Below are positions 33,704 to 41,554 of a stretch of DNA of 64,000 nucleotides, in pieces. Position 1 is the first letter of the stretch, and each line of letters starts with the position of its first letter. The DNA comes from Candidatus Thiomargarita nelsonii. GTDB lineage: Bacteria; Pseudomonadota; Gammaproteobacteria; Beggiatoales; Beggiatoaceae. A model generated the notes under the pieces. The model was not told the origin of the DNA, made no database searches, and saw nothing but the letters and a program-made list of their open reading frames with translations. The DNA lies in the NCBI GenBank assembly GCA_000785145.2, contig JSZA02000020.1, positions 1 to 64,000 of the forward strand, given 5' to 3'. The translations under genes were made by a program, and so were the position numbers.

Positions 33704-35033
33704 TTAATCCGACACAGTTTCCCACACCACCCGCTCAAACCCCACCGCCACCACGCGCTTTGAGTTCATCCACACTCAACTGTTTTGCTTGCCACTTAAA
33801 TCCGCATAGCGTCGTTGCAGTGCCAATTCGGAGTCCATGATATAAGATATCTCGTCAAATAAAAAAGTTGACGACCTTCATAGCGTTCCGTATCAAGCGG
33901 TAGAAACATCTCAAACAGGCGCTCCACATAAAGCTTTCGTACCACTAAATTTGGAATTTTGAAATTCAAATACCCAATTTCGCTTTCTCCATTTAAGGTC
34001 AAAATGCCCAAAAAATAAAGCAAAGAAACAATAAAAGTGATGTCGTGACTGTCATCGACACCAAAGCGATTCGCTAATTCTGGGAGAGTCAAAGGCGGTG
34101 TCTCATTCAGTGCTTGAAAGATGACGGTTTCTCCATTGAGCAATTTTGAAATATAACTCAATTTGCCCCTATCCATCGCCAAGTTGCTATCCAACATTAA
34201 GCGCGGAAATTTGCAATTTTTCTGAAAAGACTCCAAAAATAGAGTAAGTTGGGTTATAAATCAATTCCTTAACTGTTTCGTTGAAACGGTAACCATTATA
34301 AAATGTTTTCATGAGCGTTAAGGCTTCTTGAGCCCTTTCTGGGGAGAACTCACATTCTTTGACGATTTTATTTAACACATCGAGGAGTTCTGATTCTCGA
34401 AAACCACACAAATCGTTAAATTCGGGTTCAAGATAAATGTTTTTCGCCACATTGTAAGCACTGGTGATGTCGTGCATGAGAACTGGAGAGACTCCAGTGA
34501 TAAAAACGCGCTCCAAACCGTGCCCGCCACTGGCTGATTTGACCGCTTTGAAAAGCGTTTTGAGCAAACTTTCAGCCGATAATAGTGCTTTATAGCGGCT
34601 GGGATTGATTTCGCCACTTCCCATCATGACTTCATTGGCAAAGTTGTCGTATTCATCAATTAATAAATAGACGCGGTAAGGGGTTTTTCGTACCACGCTT
34701 AAAAGAGAATACAAGGGTTCACATAGCGAGTTAAACGCTGCTCTATCTGCTGCGCTTCGCCTTGTGGATTGATATTAGAAAAATCCCACTTCATCACAAA
34801 GTATTGGTTATGTTTTGGAGTAGGATTTTGCGCTCAAATTCATCGGCTTTAGCAACATCATAGTAATTTTCCAGCATTGACAACAACAGGCTTTTGCCAA
34901 AGCGTCGCGGGCGTAAAAACAGTAGTTGATCTCCCCCTTCTTCAATCAATCGTATATGGTTAGTACGATCCATGTAAAAGAGGTTGGTTGTGATAATTCG
35001 AGAAAAATCACTGAGACCATACGAAAATTTCAA
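33704..35033 (-). pseudogene. Decayed AAA-ATPase/PD-(D/E)xK family gene
   Basis: Pieces in order from the 5' end: LKFSYGLSDFSRIITTNLFY and QLLFLRPRRFGKSLLLSMLE (Walker A-like GKS) at 35033-34800; FVMKWDFSNINPQGEAQQIE near 34790; YRVYLLIDEYDNFANEVMMG, ERVFITGVSPVLMHDITSAY and YLEPEFNDLCGFRESELLDV at 34690-34250; FPRLMLDSNLAMDRGKLSYI, VSLLYFLGILTLNG and IPNLVVRKLYVERLFEMFLP at 34200-33880; then MDSELALQRRYADLSG and GFERVVWETVSD-stop at 33704. At least four frame changes and a deletion removing most of the C-terminal nuclease domain are visible. The intact family has an N-terminal AAA domain and a C-terminal PD-(D/E)xK (DUF1703-like) domain. The family is very abundant in Beggiatoa-type genomes. 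Confidence 0.75.
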
Positions 35034-35068
35034 CCTATTTTTTTTGCTCCTCAAATGACGTGGTAATC

Positions 35069-35101
35069 TAAAAATCCTATTTCTTAAAGAAATAGGATTT
35101 T
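35069..35101. repeat. Hairpin repeat aaatcctatttctt/aagaaataggattt
   Basis: Same family as 33660. It lies between the 3' end of hsdM and the start of the pseudogene (both minus strand), so it is positioned to terminate hsdM transcription. Confidence 0.65.
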
Positions 35102-35150
35102 TTAATTCGCGTTTCAAGTCAGAATATTTTGCTTGGAGTGCAAGAAGGTT

Positions 35151-36494
35151 TTACTTACCTAAAATATCCTTCAATGTTTCTAAATTTGCCCTCGTATTAT
35201 CTAAAACATCCCAAATTTTCTCAGTGAGCATACCCTCATCCTCTAAGTTGTCCAATATATCTCCCTGTTCTGCCAAACTTTCACGACTAAAACAACGCCA
35301 ATTTTTACCCTCACTACGAGGATTCTCTCCTAAGGGATCATCACCATAAGTTTTTTCAAATGACATAAGATGTTCTCGCGTTAAATGTAGATATTGTCCA
35401 AAAATAGGACAGTGAGTTCGTAAATCATAAAACCAAACGGTTTGTGTCTTCTCTGAAGCCGTTTTGCCTTTTCTGAAAAAAAGTATATGTGCCGATACAG
35501 TGTGTGGGTAAAAAATACCGTGCGGTAAGCGTAGCACTGTATGCAGTACGCAAGTATCAAGCAATTCGCTGCGTACTTCTTGTGCTGGTCCCCCCGCCTT
35601 CAATATTTTATCTGGTAATACAACCGCCGCTCGTCCGCCCGGTTTCAGTATTTGGGTAATGTGTTGTAACAAAGCGAGAGTGGTATCATATTTACTCAAT
35701 TCATCAGTTGGATCACTGGCGAAAACGAGCATACTCAATATCACATCGGCAGATGGCCACACTGCTAAGTTTGATAATAAACTATCTCCCCAGCGCACTG
35801 GTACATGTTGGGGATGATCGATATCGTGTAATAAACAATTCATCAATGCTAAACGTTGCCGCGCTAAGTCCGGTTCTATAGCAATAAAATTTTGTCTGTT
35901 TATCATTTTTGTGATTTTTGTCTTTGGTAATTCATCACTCATGACTTTAATATATTCGTCGGCAGCAACCACAAAACTGGCTGTGCCTGCCAGCGGATCT
36001 TGAATCAATTCATTCGGTTGCGGTTGGATTAAAATGACCATGAGATCAACTAATGAACGCGGCGCAATGTGCAAACGGTTTGAATTCTGATAAGCACACA
36101 TATCTAATAGCGTTTCGTAAATTTCTCCTAAATTTTCGGTGGGTACATTATCAATAGCAGCAAGTCTGCTAATCACTTGTGTTAATTGTTCAGAATTTTT
36201 AAAAGATGAGCGAGCGTGGGCATATATCCCAGCAATATGGGGATCACTGACTTCTCCCATTTCCTTTATAACTTCTTGATAATAATCATATTGTTCTTTA
36301 GCGGGTTTGTGGTTCAAGGTTTCCCAACTCAAGTGAACTGGCACACTGTTGCCTATCGCGGGGGCTGTTTTTAATAACAGCAACCAAGTCAAGTCGGTTA
36401 GATAAGCATGATAAGATAGGCCCTCGGTATGTAAGTGCGTAGCCGGTGCCCAAAGTGTTTGTGCAATATTGGCAATAGTATTCATTGTAATCAA
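35151..36494 (-). CDS. HsdM-like N-6 DNA methylase, catalytic motif degenerate
   Basis: The 447 residues align by pattern with type I modification subunits: an N-terminal helical bundle, NLGEIYETLLDMCAYQNSNR, APRSLVDLMVILIQPQPNEL, motif I position QDPLAGTASFVVAADEYIK (166-174; normally DPACGTGGF), FIAIEPDLARQRLALMNCLL, and LRLPHGIFYPHTVSAHILFF. Motif IV, which should read NPPF/Y, is SMLVF (254-258), so the adenine-binding catalytic core is gone. No hsdS or hsdR gene is nearby. Catalytic loss together with an open full-length frame suggests either recent decay or a retained non-catalytic role. The start may be at the second Met (36485). Confidence 0.75.
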   Translation of the reverse strand: MITMNTIANIAQTLWAPATHLHTEGLSYHAYLTDLTWLLLLKTAPAIGNSVPVHLSWETLNHKPAKEQYDYYQEVIKEMGEVSDPHIAGIYAHARSSFKNSEQLTQVISRLAAIDNVPTENLGEIYETLLDMCAYQNSNRLHIAPRSLVDLMVILIQPQPNELIQDPLAGTASFVVAADEYIKVMSDELPKTKITKMINRQNFIAIEPDLARQRLALMNCLLHDIDHPQHVPVRWGDSLLSNLAVWPSADVILSMLVFASDPTDELSKYDTTLALLQHITQILKPGGRAAVVLPDKILKAGGPAQEVRSELLDTCVLHTVLRLPHGIFYPHTVSAHILFFRKGKTASEKTQTVWFYDLRTHCPIFGQYLHLTREHLMSFEKTYGDDPLGENPRSEGKNWRCFSRESLAEQGDILDNLEDEGMLTEKIWDVLDNTRANLETLKDILGK

Positions 36495-36571
36495 TAGTAT
36501 ATACTCAGACCTGCACGCTTGCCAAAACTCTGCTGGTCTGGTAATAAATTAAAAAGAGAGGTGAGTTGACA

Positions 36572-37015
36572 ATGACAACAGTCAAAGATTTGATGAGCCA
36601 TAAATTATACACGCTCAAACCCAGTGATACGATACATCAAGCGCGTCAATTAATGCTATCAAAACAGATACGGCATATTCCAGTCGTTAATGAACAGGGA
36701 AAATTTGTAGGCTTATTAACTAAGCGTGATCTATTGGCGATCTCTGTCTCTGCCTTAGCTGAGATTGATACGGCAGAGCGTGAAGAACTTGATGCAAGCA
36801 TTCCAATTAGTGAAGTTATGGTGAGTGATGTTGTCGTGGCACAGACAGAGGCCACTTTACTTGAAGCGGCGCAATCTATGTTAAAGCAAAAACATGGCTG
36901 TTTGCCGATTTTTAGTGGCTCACAATTGGTCGGTATTTTGACTGAGGGTGATTTTGTGAAACTAGCGATTTATTTGATGGAGGATCAAGACAAGAGCAGT
37001 GTGTCCATTCATTGA
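36572..37015 (+). CDS. Tandem CBS-domain protein
   Basis: The 147 residues form two CBS motifs: VKDLMSHKLYTLKPSDTIHQ to VPVV..GLLTKRDLLAIS and ISEVMVSDVVVAQTEATLLE to LVGILTEGDFVKLA. Such stand-alone pairs bind adenosine nucleotides and act as energy sensors or regulators of partner enzymes. The ATG at 36572 is preceded by gagaggtgag. The TTG six bases upstream is in frame but less likely. Its neighbour mrp begins 78 bases later on the same strand, so a common transcript is possible. A second CBS protein is encoded at 47634. Confidence 0.85.
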   Translation: MTTVKDLMSHKLYTLKPSDTIHQARQLMLSKQIRHIPVVNEQGKFVGLLTKRDLLAISVSALAEIDTAEREELDASIPISEVMVSDVVVAQTEATLLEAAQSMLKQKHGCLPIFSGSQLVGILTEGDFVKLAIYLMEDQDKSSVSIH

Positions 37016-37092
37016 TTTCTATAGACGCGCCCCTATCTACTTATAGCGCATCTCGTTAGAGAGACTTTAATTATCAATGGAGATTAATAATA

Positions 37093-38178
37093 ATGGCTGA
37101 ACAGTCCCAGATTGAATCTGCCCTCAAAGAGTATATAGATCCCTATTTACAAAAAGACTTGCTATCTGCCAAAGTTGTCAAAAATATTCAGATTGATGAT
37201 AAAACGGTCACAATTGATCTGACTTTTGGTTATCCAACCAAGGGCTATAATGAGACTGTCACGTCTCAACTCAAAGCCAAGGTTGGGGCATTAGATGGCG
37301 TGGAGACGGTTAATATTAAGATCAACCCTAAAATTGTCGCTCATGCCACACAAAAAGGTGTTAATCCGATTAAAGGGGTTAAAAACATTATTGCTGTTGC
37401 CTCTGGTAAAGGTGGTGTTGGTAAGTCGACCACGGCTGTCAATCTGGCTTTAGCCCTCTCTGCCGAAGGTGCTAATGTTGGAATACTCGATGCGGACATG
37501 TATGGTCCCAGTCAACCTCGTATGCTCGGCGTTAATCAAAAGCCGGAATCCAAAGATGGCAAATCTCTTGAGCCGATCAGAAATTATGATATACAGGCTA
37601 TGTCCATCGGCTTTTTAATAGAAGAAGATACGCCGATGATTTGGCGTGGTCCTATGGTAACACAAGCTTTAGAGCAGTTGTTGAAAGATACTCTCTGGGA
37701 TAATCTTGATTATCTGATTGTCGATCTGCCCCCCGGCACTGGCGATACTCAACTGACTTTAGCCCAAAAAATACCGGTCAGCGGTGCTGTGATCATTACT
37801 ACGCCTCAAGACATTGCCCTGTTGGATGCACGTAAAGGCTTAAAAATGTTTGAAAAAGTCAATGTGCCGATCCTGGGTGTTGTAGAAAATATGAGTATTC
37901 ATATTTGTAGTAAATGCGGTCACGAAGAGCATATTTTTGGACAAGGAGGCGGATTACGCATGGCGGAGGAGTCGGATGTCGATTTTCTCGGTGCTTTGCC
38001 TTTAGATATGAGTATTCGTAAAAATACCGATGAAGGTCATCCCTGTGTGGTGGCAGAGCCTGATGGGCGTATCGCACAAATCTATCGGGAAATTGCTCGC
38101 CGTGTCGGGGCTAAATTGTCCTTGCAGGCGAAGGATTATACGACTAAGTTCCCGAGTATTAAGGTGATGAATAATTGA
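37093..38178 (+). CDS. apbC: Mrp/ApbC-type P-loop Fe-S cluster carrier
   Basis: The 361 residues comprise an N-terminal MIP18/DUF59 domain ([20 protein letters not shown]) and a P-loop ATPase with a deviant Walker [21 protein letters not shown] (about 103-122). Then come [34 protein letters not shown] and [20 protein letters not shown], whose CxxC binds the transferred cluster at the dimer interface. It assembles or carries [4Fe-4S] clusters in the cytosol. The TGA stop overlaps the TTG start of dcd. Confidence 0.93.
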   Translation: MAEQSQIESALKEYIDPYLQKDLLSAKVVKNIQIDDKTVTIDLTFGYPTKGYNETVTSQLKAKVGALDGVETVNIKINPKIVAHATQKGVNPIKGVKNIIAVASGKGGVGKSTTAVNLALALSAEGANVGILDADMYGPSQPRMLGVNQKPESKDGKSLEPIRNYDIQAMSIGFLIEEDTPMIWRGPMVTQALEQLLKDTLWDNLDYLIVDLPPGTGDTQLTLAQKIPVSGAVIITTPQDIALLDARKGLKMFEKVNVPILGVVENMSIHICSKCGHEEHIFGQGGGLRMAEESDVDFLGALPLDMSIRKNTDEGHPCVVAEPDGRIAQIYREIARRVGAKLSLQAKDYTTKFPSIKVMNN

Positions 38179-38741
38179 GTATAAAGTCTGACAAATGGAT
38201 CCGCCGTATGGCGGAATCCCAAGATTTGATTGAGCCCTTTGAGCCACAGCAAGTTAAGGAAAACGCAAACGGACGGGTGATTTCTTATGGCACCTCAAGT
38301 TATGGTTATGATGTCCGCTGTGCTAATGAATTTAAGTTGTTTACTAATCTTAATTCTACGATTGTTGATCCCAAAAGTTTTGATGCAGACAGTTTTGTAG
38401 ATGTCGTCTCTGATGTTTGCATTATCCCGCCTAATTCTTTTGCTTTGGCGCGTACTGTTGAATATTTTCGTATTCCACGCGATATTTTGGCGATTGTCTC
38501 TGGTAAAAGTACTTACGCAAGGATGGGCATTGTTGTCAATGTGACGCCGCTTGAACCTGAGTGGCAAGGGCATATTACTCTAGAATTTTCCAATACAACC
38601 CCCCTACCAGCCAAAATTTATGCTAATGAGGGCGTTGCCCAAGTTTTGTTTTTGGGCGCTGATGAGGTTTGTGAAATTTCTTATAAAGATCGGGGTGGAA
38701 AATATCAGGGGCAAACCGGGGTGACGTTGCCGAAAGCGTGA
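38175..38741 (+). CDS. dcd: dCTP deaminase
   Basis: The 188-residue protein starts with TTG at 38175 ([20 protein letters not shown]), overlapping the mrp stop (TTGA). No internal ATG retains the conserved N-terminus, so the TTG is the likely start. Active-site motifs: [50 protein letters not shown] and [20 protein letters not shown] with the catalytic Glu. It deaminates dCTP to dUTP for thymidylate supply. The mrp-dcd order is common in gammaproteobacteria. A repeat follows the stop. Confidence 0.95.
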   Translation: MSIKSDKWIRRMAESQDLIEPFEPQQVKENANGRVISYGTSSYGYDVRCANEFKLFTNLNSTIVDPKSFDADSFVDVVSDVCIIPPNSFALARTVEYFRIPRDILAIVSGKSTYARMGIVVNVTPLEPEWQGHITLEFSNTTPLPAKIYANEGVAQVLFLGADEVCEISYKDRGGKYQGQTGVTLPKA

Positions 38742-38777
38742 AAATTAAGTGCAAGGTACGCCTTGCACTCCTGTTTA

Positions 38778-38880
38778 AGTACTGAATCATCGGAGATTTT
38801 GGAGTCCAAAGCTTTAGCTTTGGAAACCCACGTCCTTACGCTGCCGCTTTGGACTCCAAAATACATTAGTTTAACCATTC
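38778..38880. repeat. GTACTGAA-type composite with core c
   Basis: gtactgaatcatcggagatt, then ggagtccaaagctttagctt and its inverse ctttggactccaaaatacat. Only the left outer arm is well conserved. Confidence 0.6.
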
Positions 38881-38930
38881 GCCTGCCTAATTAATAAATT
38901 TTCACAATCAAGTTCAAGAAGGACATTTTC

Positions 38931-39932
38931 ATGTCGCGTCAATCAGACTCTGTTTTACACATTTTAATCCCTGACTTATTCTCTGAGCATCCCCAGATTA
39001 CCCCCGATCTGCGCCTATATTATTTAGAAAGATTATTATCCAGTGCCTATATAGAAGATTGGGCGTATCCAAGCTGGATGTCTAGCCTATTTGCCTTGTT
39101 TGGCTTACCACAGCTTAATAAAAAACCGTTGCCAATAGCACCTTTGACGCGCTTAGTTGATGCTAACGATAGTGGTGATAAAATCTGGTTACGTGCTGAT
39201 CCAGTTTATTTACGGGCTGATCGTAAGCATGTGTTTTTATTTGATACCACTGTCACAGCAGCCGATGCTAATAATTTTATTAATGAAATAAATCGCTTTT
39301 ATGCAGAAGAGGGCTTACAATTTTCCGCGCCTATTCCCACGCGCTGGTATGTTTCTTTGCCCGAATTGCCTAAGCTGATAACTTACCCTGTAGAGGAAGT
39401 GTTTGGCAAAGACATTCAAAGCTATCTGCCCGACGGTGATGATAAAATGCTGTGGCGACGGAGACTGAATGAGGTGCAAATGCTATTGCATCAAAGTCAA
39501 GTTAATATTAATAGAGAGGCGCGTGGTGAGTTACCCATTAATAGCCTTTGGTTTTGGGGATTGGGGCAGCTACCTGAGCCAGCGTCACCGTCGCGTTGGG
39601 CACAGGTTTGGAGTGATGATCCTTTAGTCCAAGGTTTAGCGCGTTTAAGCAATTGCCCTCATTCAAATGTATTGGCGACTGGGGCAGAGTGGTTAGATCA
39701 GCTCACACCCGGCGAACATTTGCTCACATTATCAGCACCACGAGGTGTGGAGTGGAGGGAGTGGTTAAATCAGTTAGAAGAAGTCTGGTTTATGCCTTTA
39801 TTCAAGGCTTTAAAAAAACGCGAAGTGGATAGGCTTGCTTTATATCCCGGTGATGAGCATGTTTTTATGATTACTGGTGTGCGTCACTGGTGGCGGCGGC
39901 GACAGAATTGGCAAAAATATTGTCCAAGATAA
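38931..39932 (+). CDS. Conserved hypothetical protein (COG4255/RpfE-like)
   Basis: The 333-residue cytosolic protein includes HILIPDLFSEHPQITPDLRL, DKIWLRADPVYLRADRKHVF LFD, INSLWFWGLGQLP and RHWWRRRQNWQKY. The LRADPVxLRAD segment and the central SLWFWGxG motif are typical of a conserved gammaproteobacterial family annotated as phosphoglycerate-mutase-like or RpfE regulatory protein. The true function is unknown. The stop codon TAA at 39930 lies within a core b palindrome (tgtccaagataaatcttgga), so the repeat ends the protein with CPR. Start ATG 38931 has aaggac about nine bases upstream. Confidence 0.65.
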   Translation: MSRQSDSVLHILIPDLFSEHPQITPDLRLYYLERLLSSAYIEDWAYPSWMSSLFALFGLPQLNKKPLPIAPLTRLVDANDSGDKIWLRADPVYLRADRKHVFLFDTTVTAADANNFINEINRFYAEEGLQFSAPIPTRWYVSLPELPKLITYPVEEVFGKDIQSYLPDGDDKMLWRRRLNEVQMLLHQSQVNINREARGELPINSLWFWGLGQLPEPASPSRWAQVWSDDPLVQGLARLSNCPHSNVLATGAEWLDQLTPGEHLLTLSAPRGVEWREWLNQLEEVWFMPLFKALKKREVDRLALYPGDEHVFMITGVRHWWRRRQNWQKYCPR

Positions 39933-40314
39933 ATCTTGGACTCCAAAAAGCTATAATTTTTATATATTATATCTCATTTTTAAACGCCATGTTTTATTGC
40001 TATGAGTTGAAAACAAGATATAACGCGGCTTTCGATAATTTTAAAAAGATATTTATATATTAATCTAATATTTGAATATTAAAAGATTAGTACTTATTAA
40101 AGTATATAAGTCTTTGTTATAAAAGTAATATTTTTATAAAATGCCCTCAAGGCCATAAGAAAAGGACTTGATTATTGTTATAAGCATTTCGTAGAATGGT
40201 TGACGCTTAAACACATCCTTAAATAATAAACAAGTAATAAAGTGATTAAGGTGAGTTGGTAGGATGTGTCTGTTTAATTTCTTGTACTTTTTTTTCTTAT
40301 AATGGAGAAAGGTC
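39933..40314. other. AT-rich intergenic region upstream of the sulfur-globule-like gene
   Basis: About 380 bases, strongly AT-rich after the core b palindrome at 39922-39945. tataat at 40296-40301 is only 14 bases from the ATG and has no matching -35, so the promoter is unassigned. The length suggests a long leader or regulatory region. No RNA gene was recognised. Confidence 0.4.
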
Positions 40315-40599
40315 ATGAAAAAACTATTACATGTCTTTGCTGTAGCCTTGCTCGTTGTGGGTAGCGCAACATTTGTACCGACACAAAACGCGCAAGCATT
40401 TTTTACCAGTTGGATGCCTTGGAATTGGTTTGAGGGTGGAGGTTGGGGGGGTTATCCCTATTATGGGGGTTATCCCTATTATGGTGGTGGTTATCCCTAT
40501 TATGGTGGTGGCTATCCCTATTATGGTGGTGGTTATCCCTATTGGGGTGGCGGTTATCCCTATTATGGTGGTGGTTATCCCTATCGTGGTTGGTGGTAA
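40315..40599 (+). CDS. Gly/Tyr/Pro-repeat secreted protein, sulfur globule protein-like
   Basis: A signal peptide (LHVFAVALLVVGSATFVPTQ-NAQA) is followed by FFTSWMPWNWFEGGGWGG and seven repeats of (G)GYPYYG, ending GGYPYRGWW. A short secreted protein with W-rich start and GGYPYYG repeats matches the composition of the envelope proteins of sulfur globules (Sgp/CV types of purple sulfur bacteria). Location inside periplasmic-derived sulfur inclusions is therefore inferred. ggagaaagg lies just upstream of ATG. The repeat DNA (unit ggttatccctattatggtgg) is nearly perfect at the nucleotide level, implying recent expansion. Other Gly/Tyr-rich structural proteins cannot be excluded. Confidence 0.6.
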   Translation: MKKLLHVFAVALLVVGSATFVPTQNAQAFFTSWMPWNWFEGGGWGGYPYYGGYPYYGGGYPYYGGGYPYYGGGYPYWGGGYPYYGGGYPYRGWW

Positions 40600-40624
40600 T
40601 TCCCTTAGCTAAAATAAAATTCGA

Positions 40625-40800
40625 CGCGGAGCGCCTTCCTTTAGACACAAGTATATAAGTATATGAAATAAATATATATTTGTAGAGTGCGTCCTACGCA
40701 CCTTTTGAGCGTCAGGGTGCGTAGGACGCACCCTACAAAACATCGTAAATGGACTTGTGTCGGCTCGATAAGCGCTTCGCTAAGGGAACGAGAAAGTCAC
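40625..40800. repeat. Nested element: acacaag/ttagacacaag arms around core a
   Basis: gacgcggagcg, agacacaagtatataagtat, gtgcgtcctacgcacc (40688) and inverse (40715), then ggacttgtgtcggctcgata and cttcgctaagggaacgag. It reaches into the 3' end of the HicB-like gene. Confidence 0.65.
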
Positions 40801-41020
40801 GTTCTTCGTGAATCCTGACAGGGATTTTAGGTTGCTTGACGCAATAGTCTATTAGGCCATTTTCAAGGAGCAATTCCGGCACCATGATGCGGAGCTTGCT
40901 CTCAAGTTCCGCTTGAGTTTCAGCCTCAGTAATAAGTCCAGGAATATCCTCGCTCTCAGCGACCCATACTTCGGCTTCGTTATCCCAAATCGCTTTGACG
41001 TAATAGGTATTTTTGTGCAT
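40733..41020 (-). CDS. HicB-like antitoxin (DUF1902)
   Basis: From ATG 41020 95 residues: HKNTYYVKAIWDNEAEVWVA ESEDIPGLITEAET, then ELESKLRIMVPELLLENGLI. This is the partial RNase-H-like fold of HicB/DUF1902 antitoxins. The last 19 residues (from LVPLAKRLSSRHKSIYDVL) are encoded by a nested repeat, so the native C-terminus has been replaced. No HicA toxin is adjacent. An aaggag site precedes the ATG (cacaaaggagtcacagtg on the coding strand). Confidence 0.7.
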   Translation of the reverse strand: MHKNTYYVKAIWDNEAEVWVAESEDIPGLITEAETQAELESKLRIMVPELLLENGLIDYCVKQPKIPVRIHEERDFLVPLAKRLSSRHKSIYDVL

Positions 41021-41109
41021 CACTGTGACTCCTTTGTGTGTTTGCTATCATTTTCTCCTTCCTTTGCAGAGCAAAAATGCCATCGCCTAAAAGGGGCAAC
41101 CACAAGGGA

Positions 41110-41520
41110 TTGTAGAAAATTCGACGCGGAGCAAAGAGGCATGCATTCCTTTGCCTCGCGCACTCTCTTATACATAAGTATTTAAGTATTTGAAATAAAA
41201 GCAGATGGAACAGGAGTCCAAGATTTATCTTGGGCGCCTCGTCCAAAATAAATTTTGGACTCCTAACACGATGGAGTCCAAGATTTATCTTGGGCGCCTC
41301 GTCCAAAATAAATTTTGGACTCCTAACACGATGGAGTCCAAGATTTATCTTGGGCGCCTCGTCCAAAATAAATTTTGGACTCCTAACACGATGGAGTCCA
41401 AGATTTATCTTGGGCGCCTCGTCCAAAATAAATTTTGGACTCCTGACACGATGGAGTCCAAGATTTATCTTGGGCGCCTCGTCCAAAAAAAACTTGTGTA
41501 TAACAATGAGCGCGAGGCAA
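41110..41520. repeat. Tandem array of ~60-bp palindromic unit (4.5 copies) in a family B frame
   Basis: Between cttatacataagtatttaag (about 41165) and acttgtgtataacaatgagc (about 41488) lie four complete 60-base copies of the unit ggagtccaagatttatcttg + ggcgcctcgtccaaaataaa + ttttggactcctaacacgat and one partial copy. Copies differ by one base at most. Both strands are open in several frames across the array, so long spurious frames exist here (for instance repeating SPRFILGASSKINFGL). No gene is called. Confidence 0.85.
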
Positions 41521-41554
41521 AGGAATGCCTGTTGCGACGCGAGGCAAAGCGTGT

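Noticed and set aside
35151..36494. A complete type I restriction-modification locus
   Set aside because: No hsdS or hsdR on either side. The methylase catalytic motif is missing.
40403..40658. Alternative frames across the GGYPYYG gene (His/Asn-rich and Trp/Leu-rich)
   Set aside because: Mirror frames of a tandem repeat. Only the frame with signal peptide and good RBS is credible.
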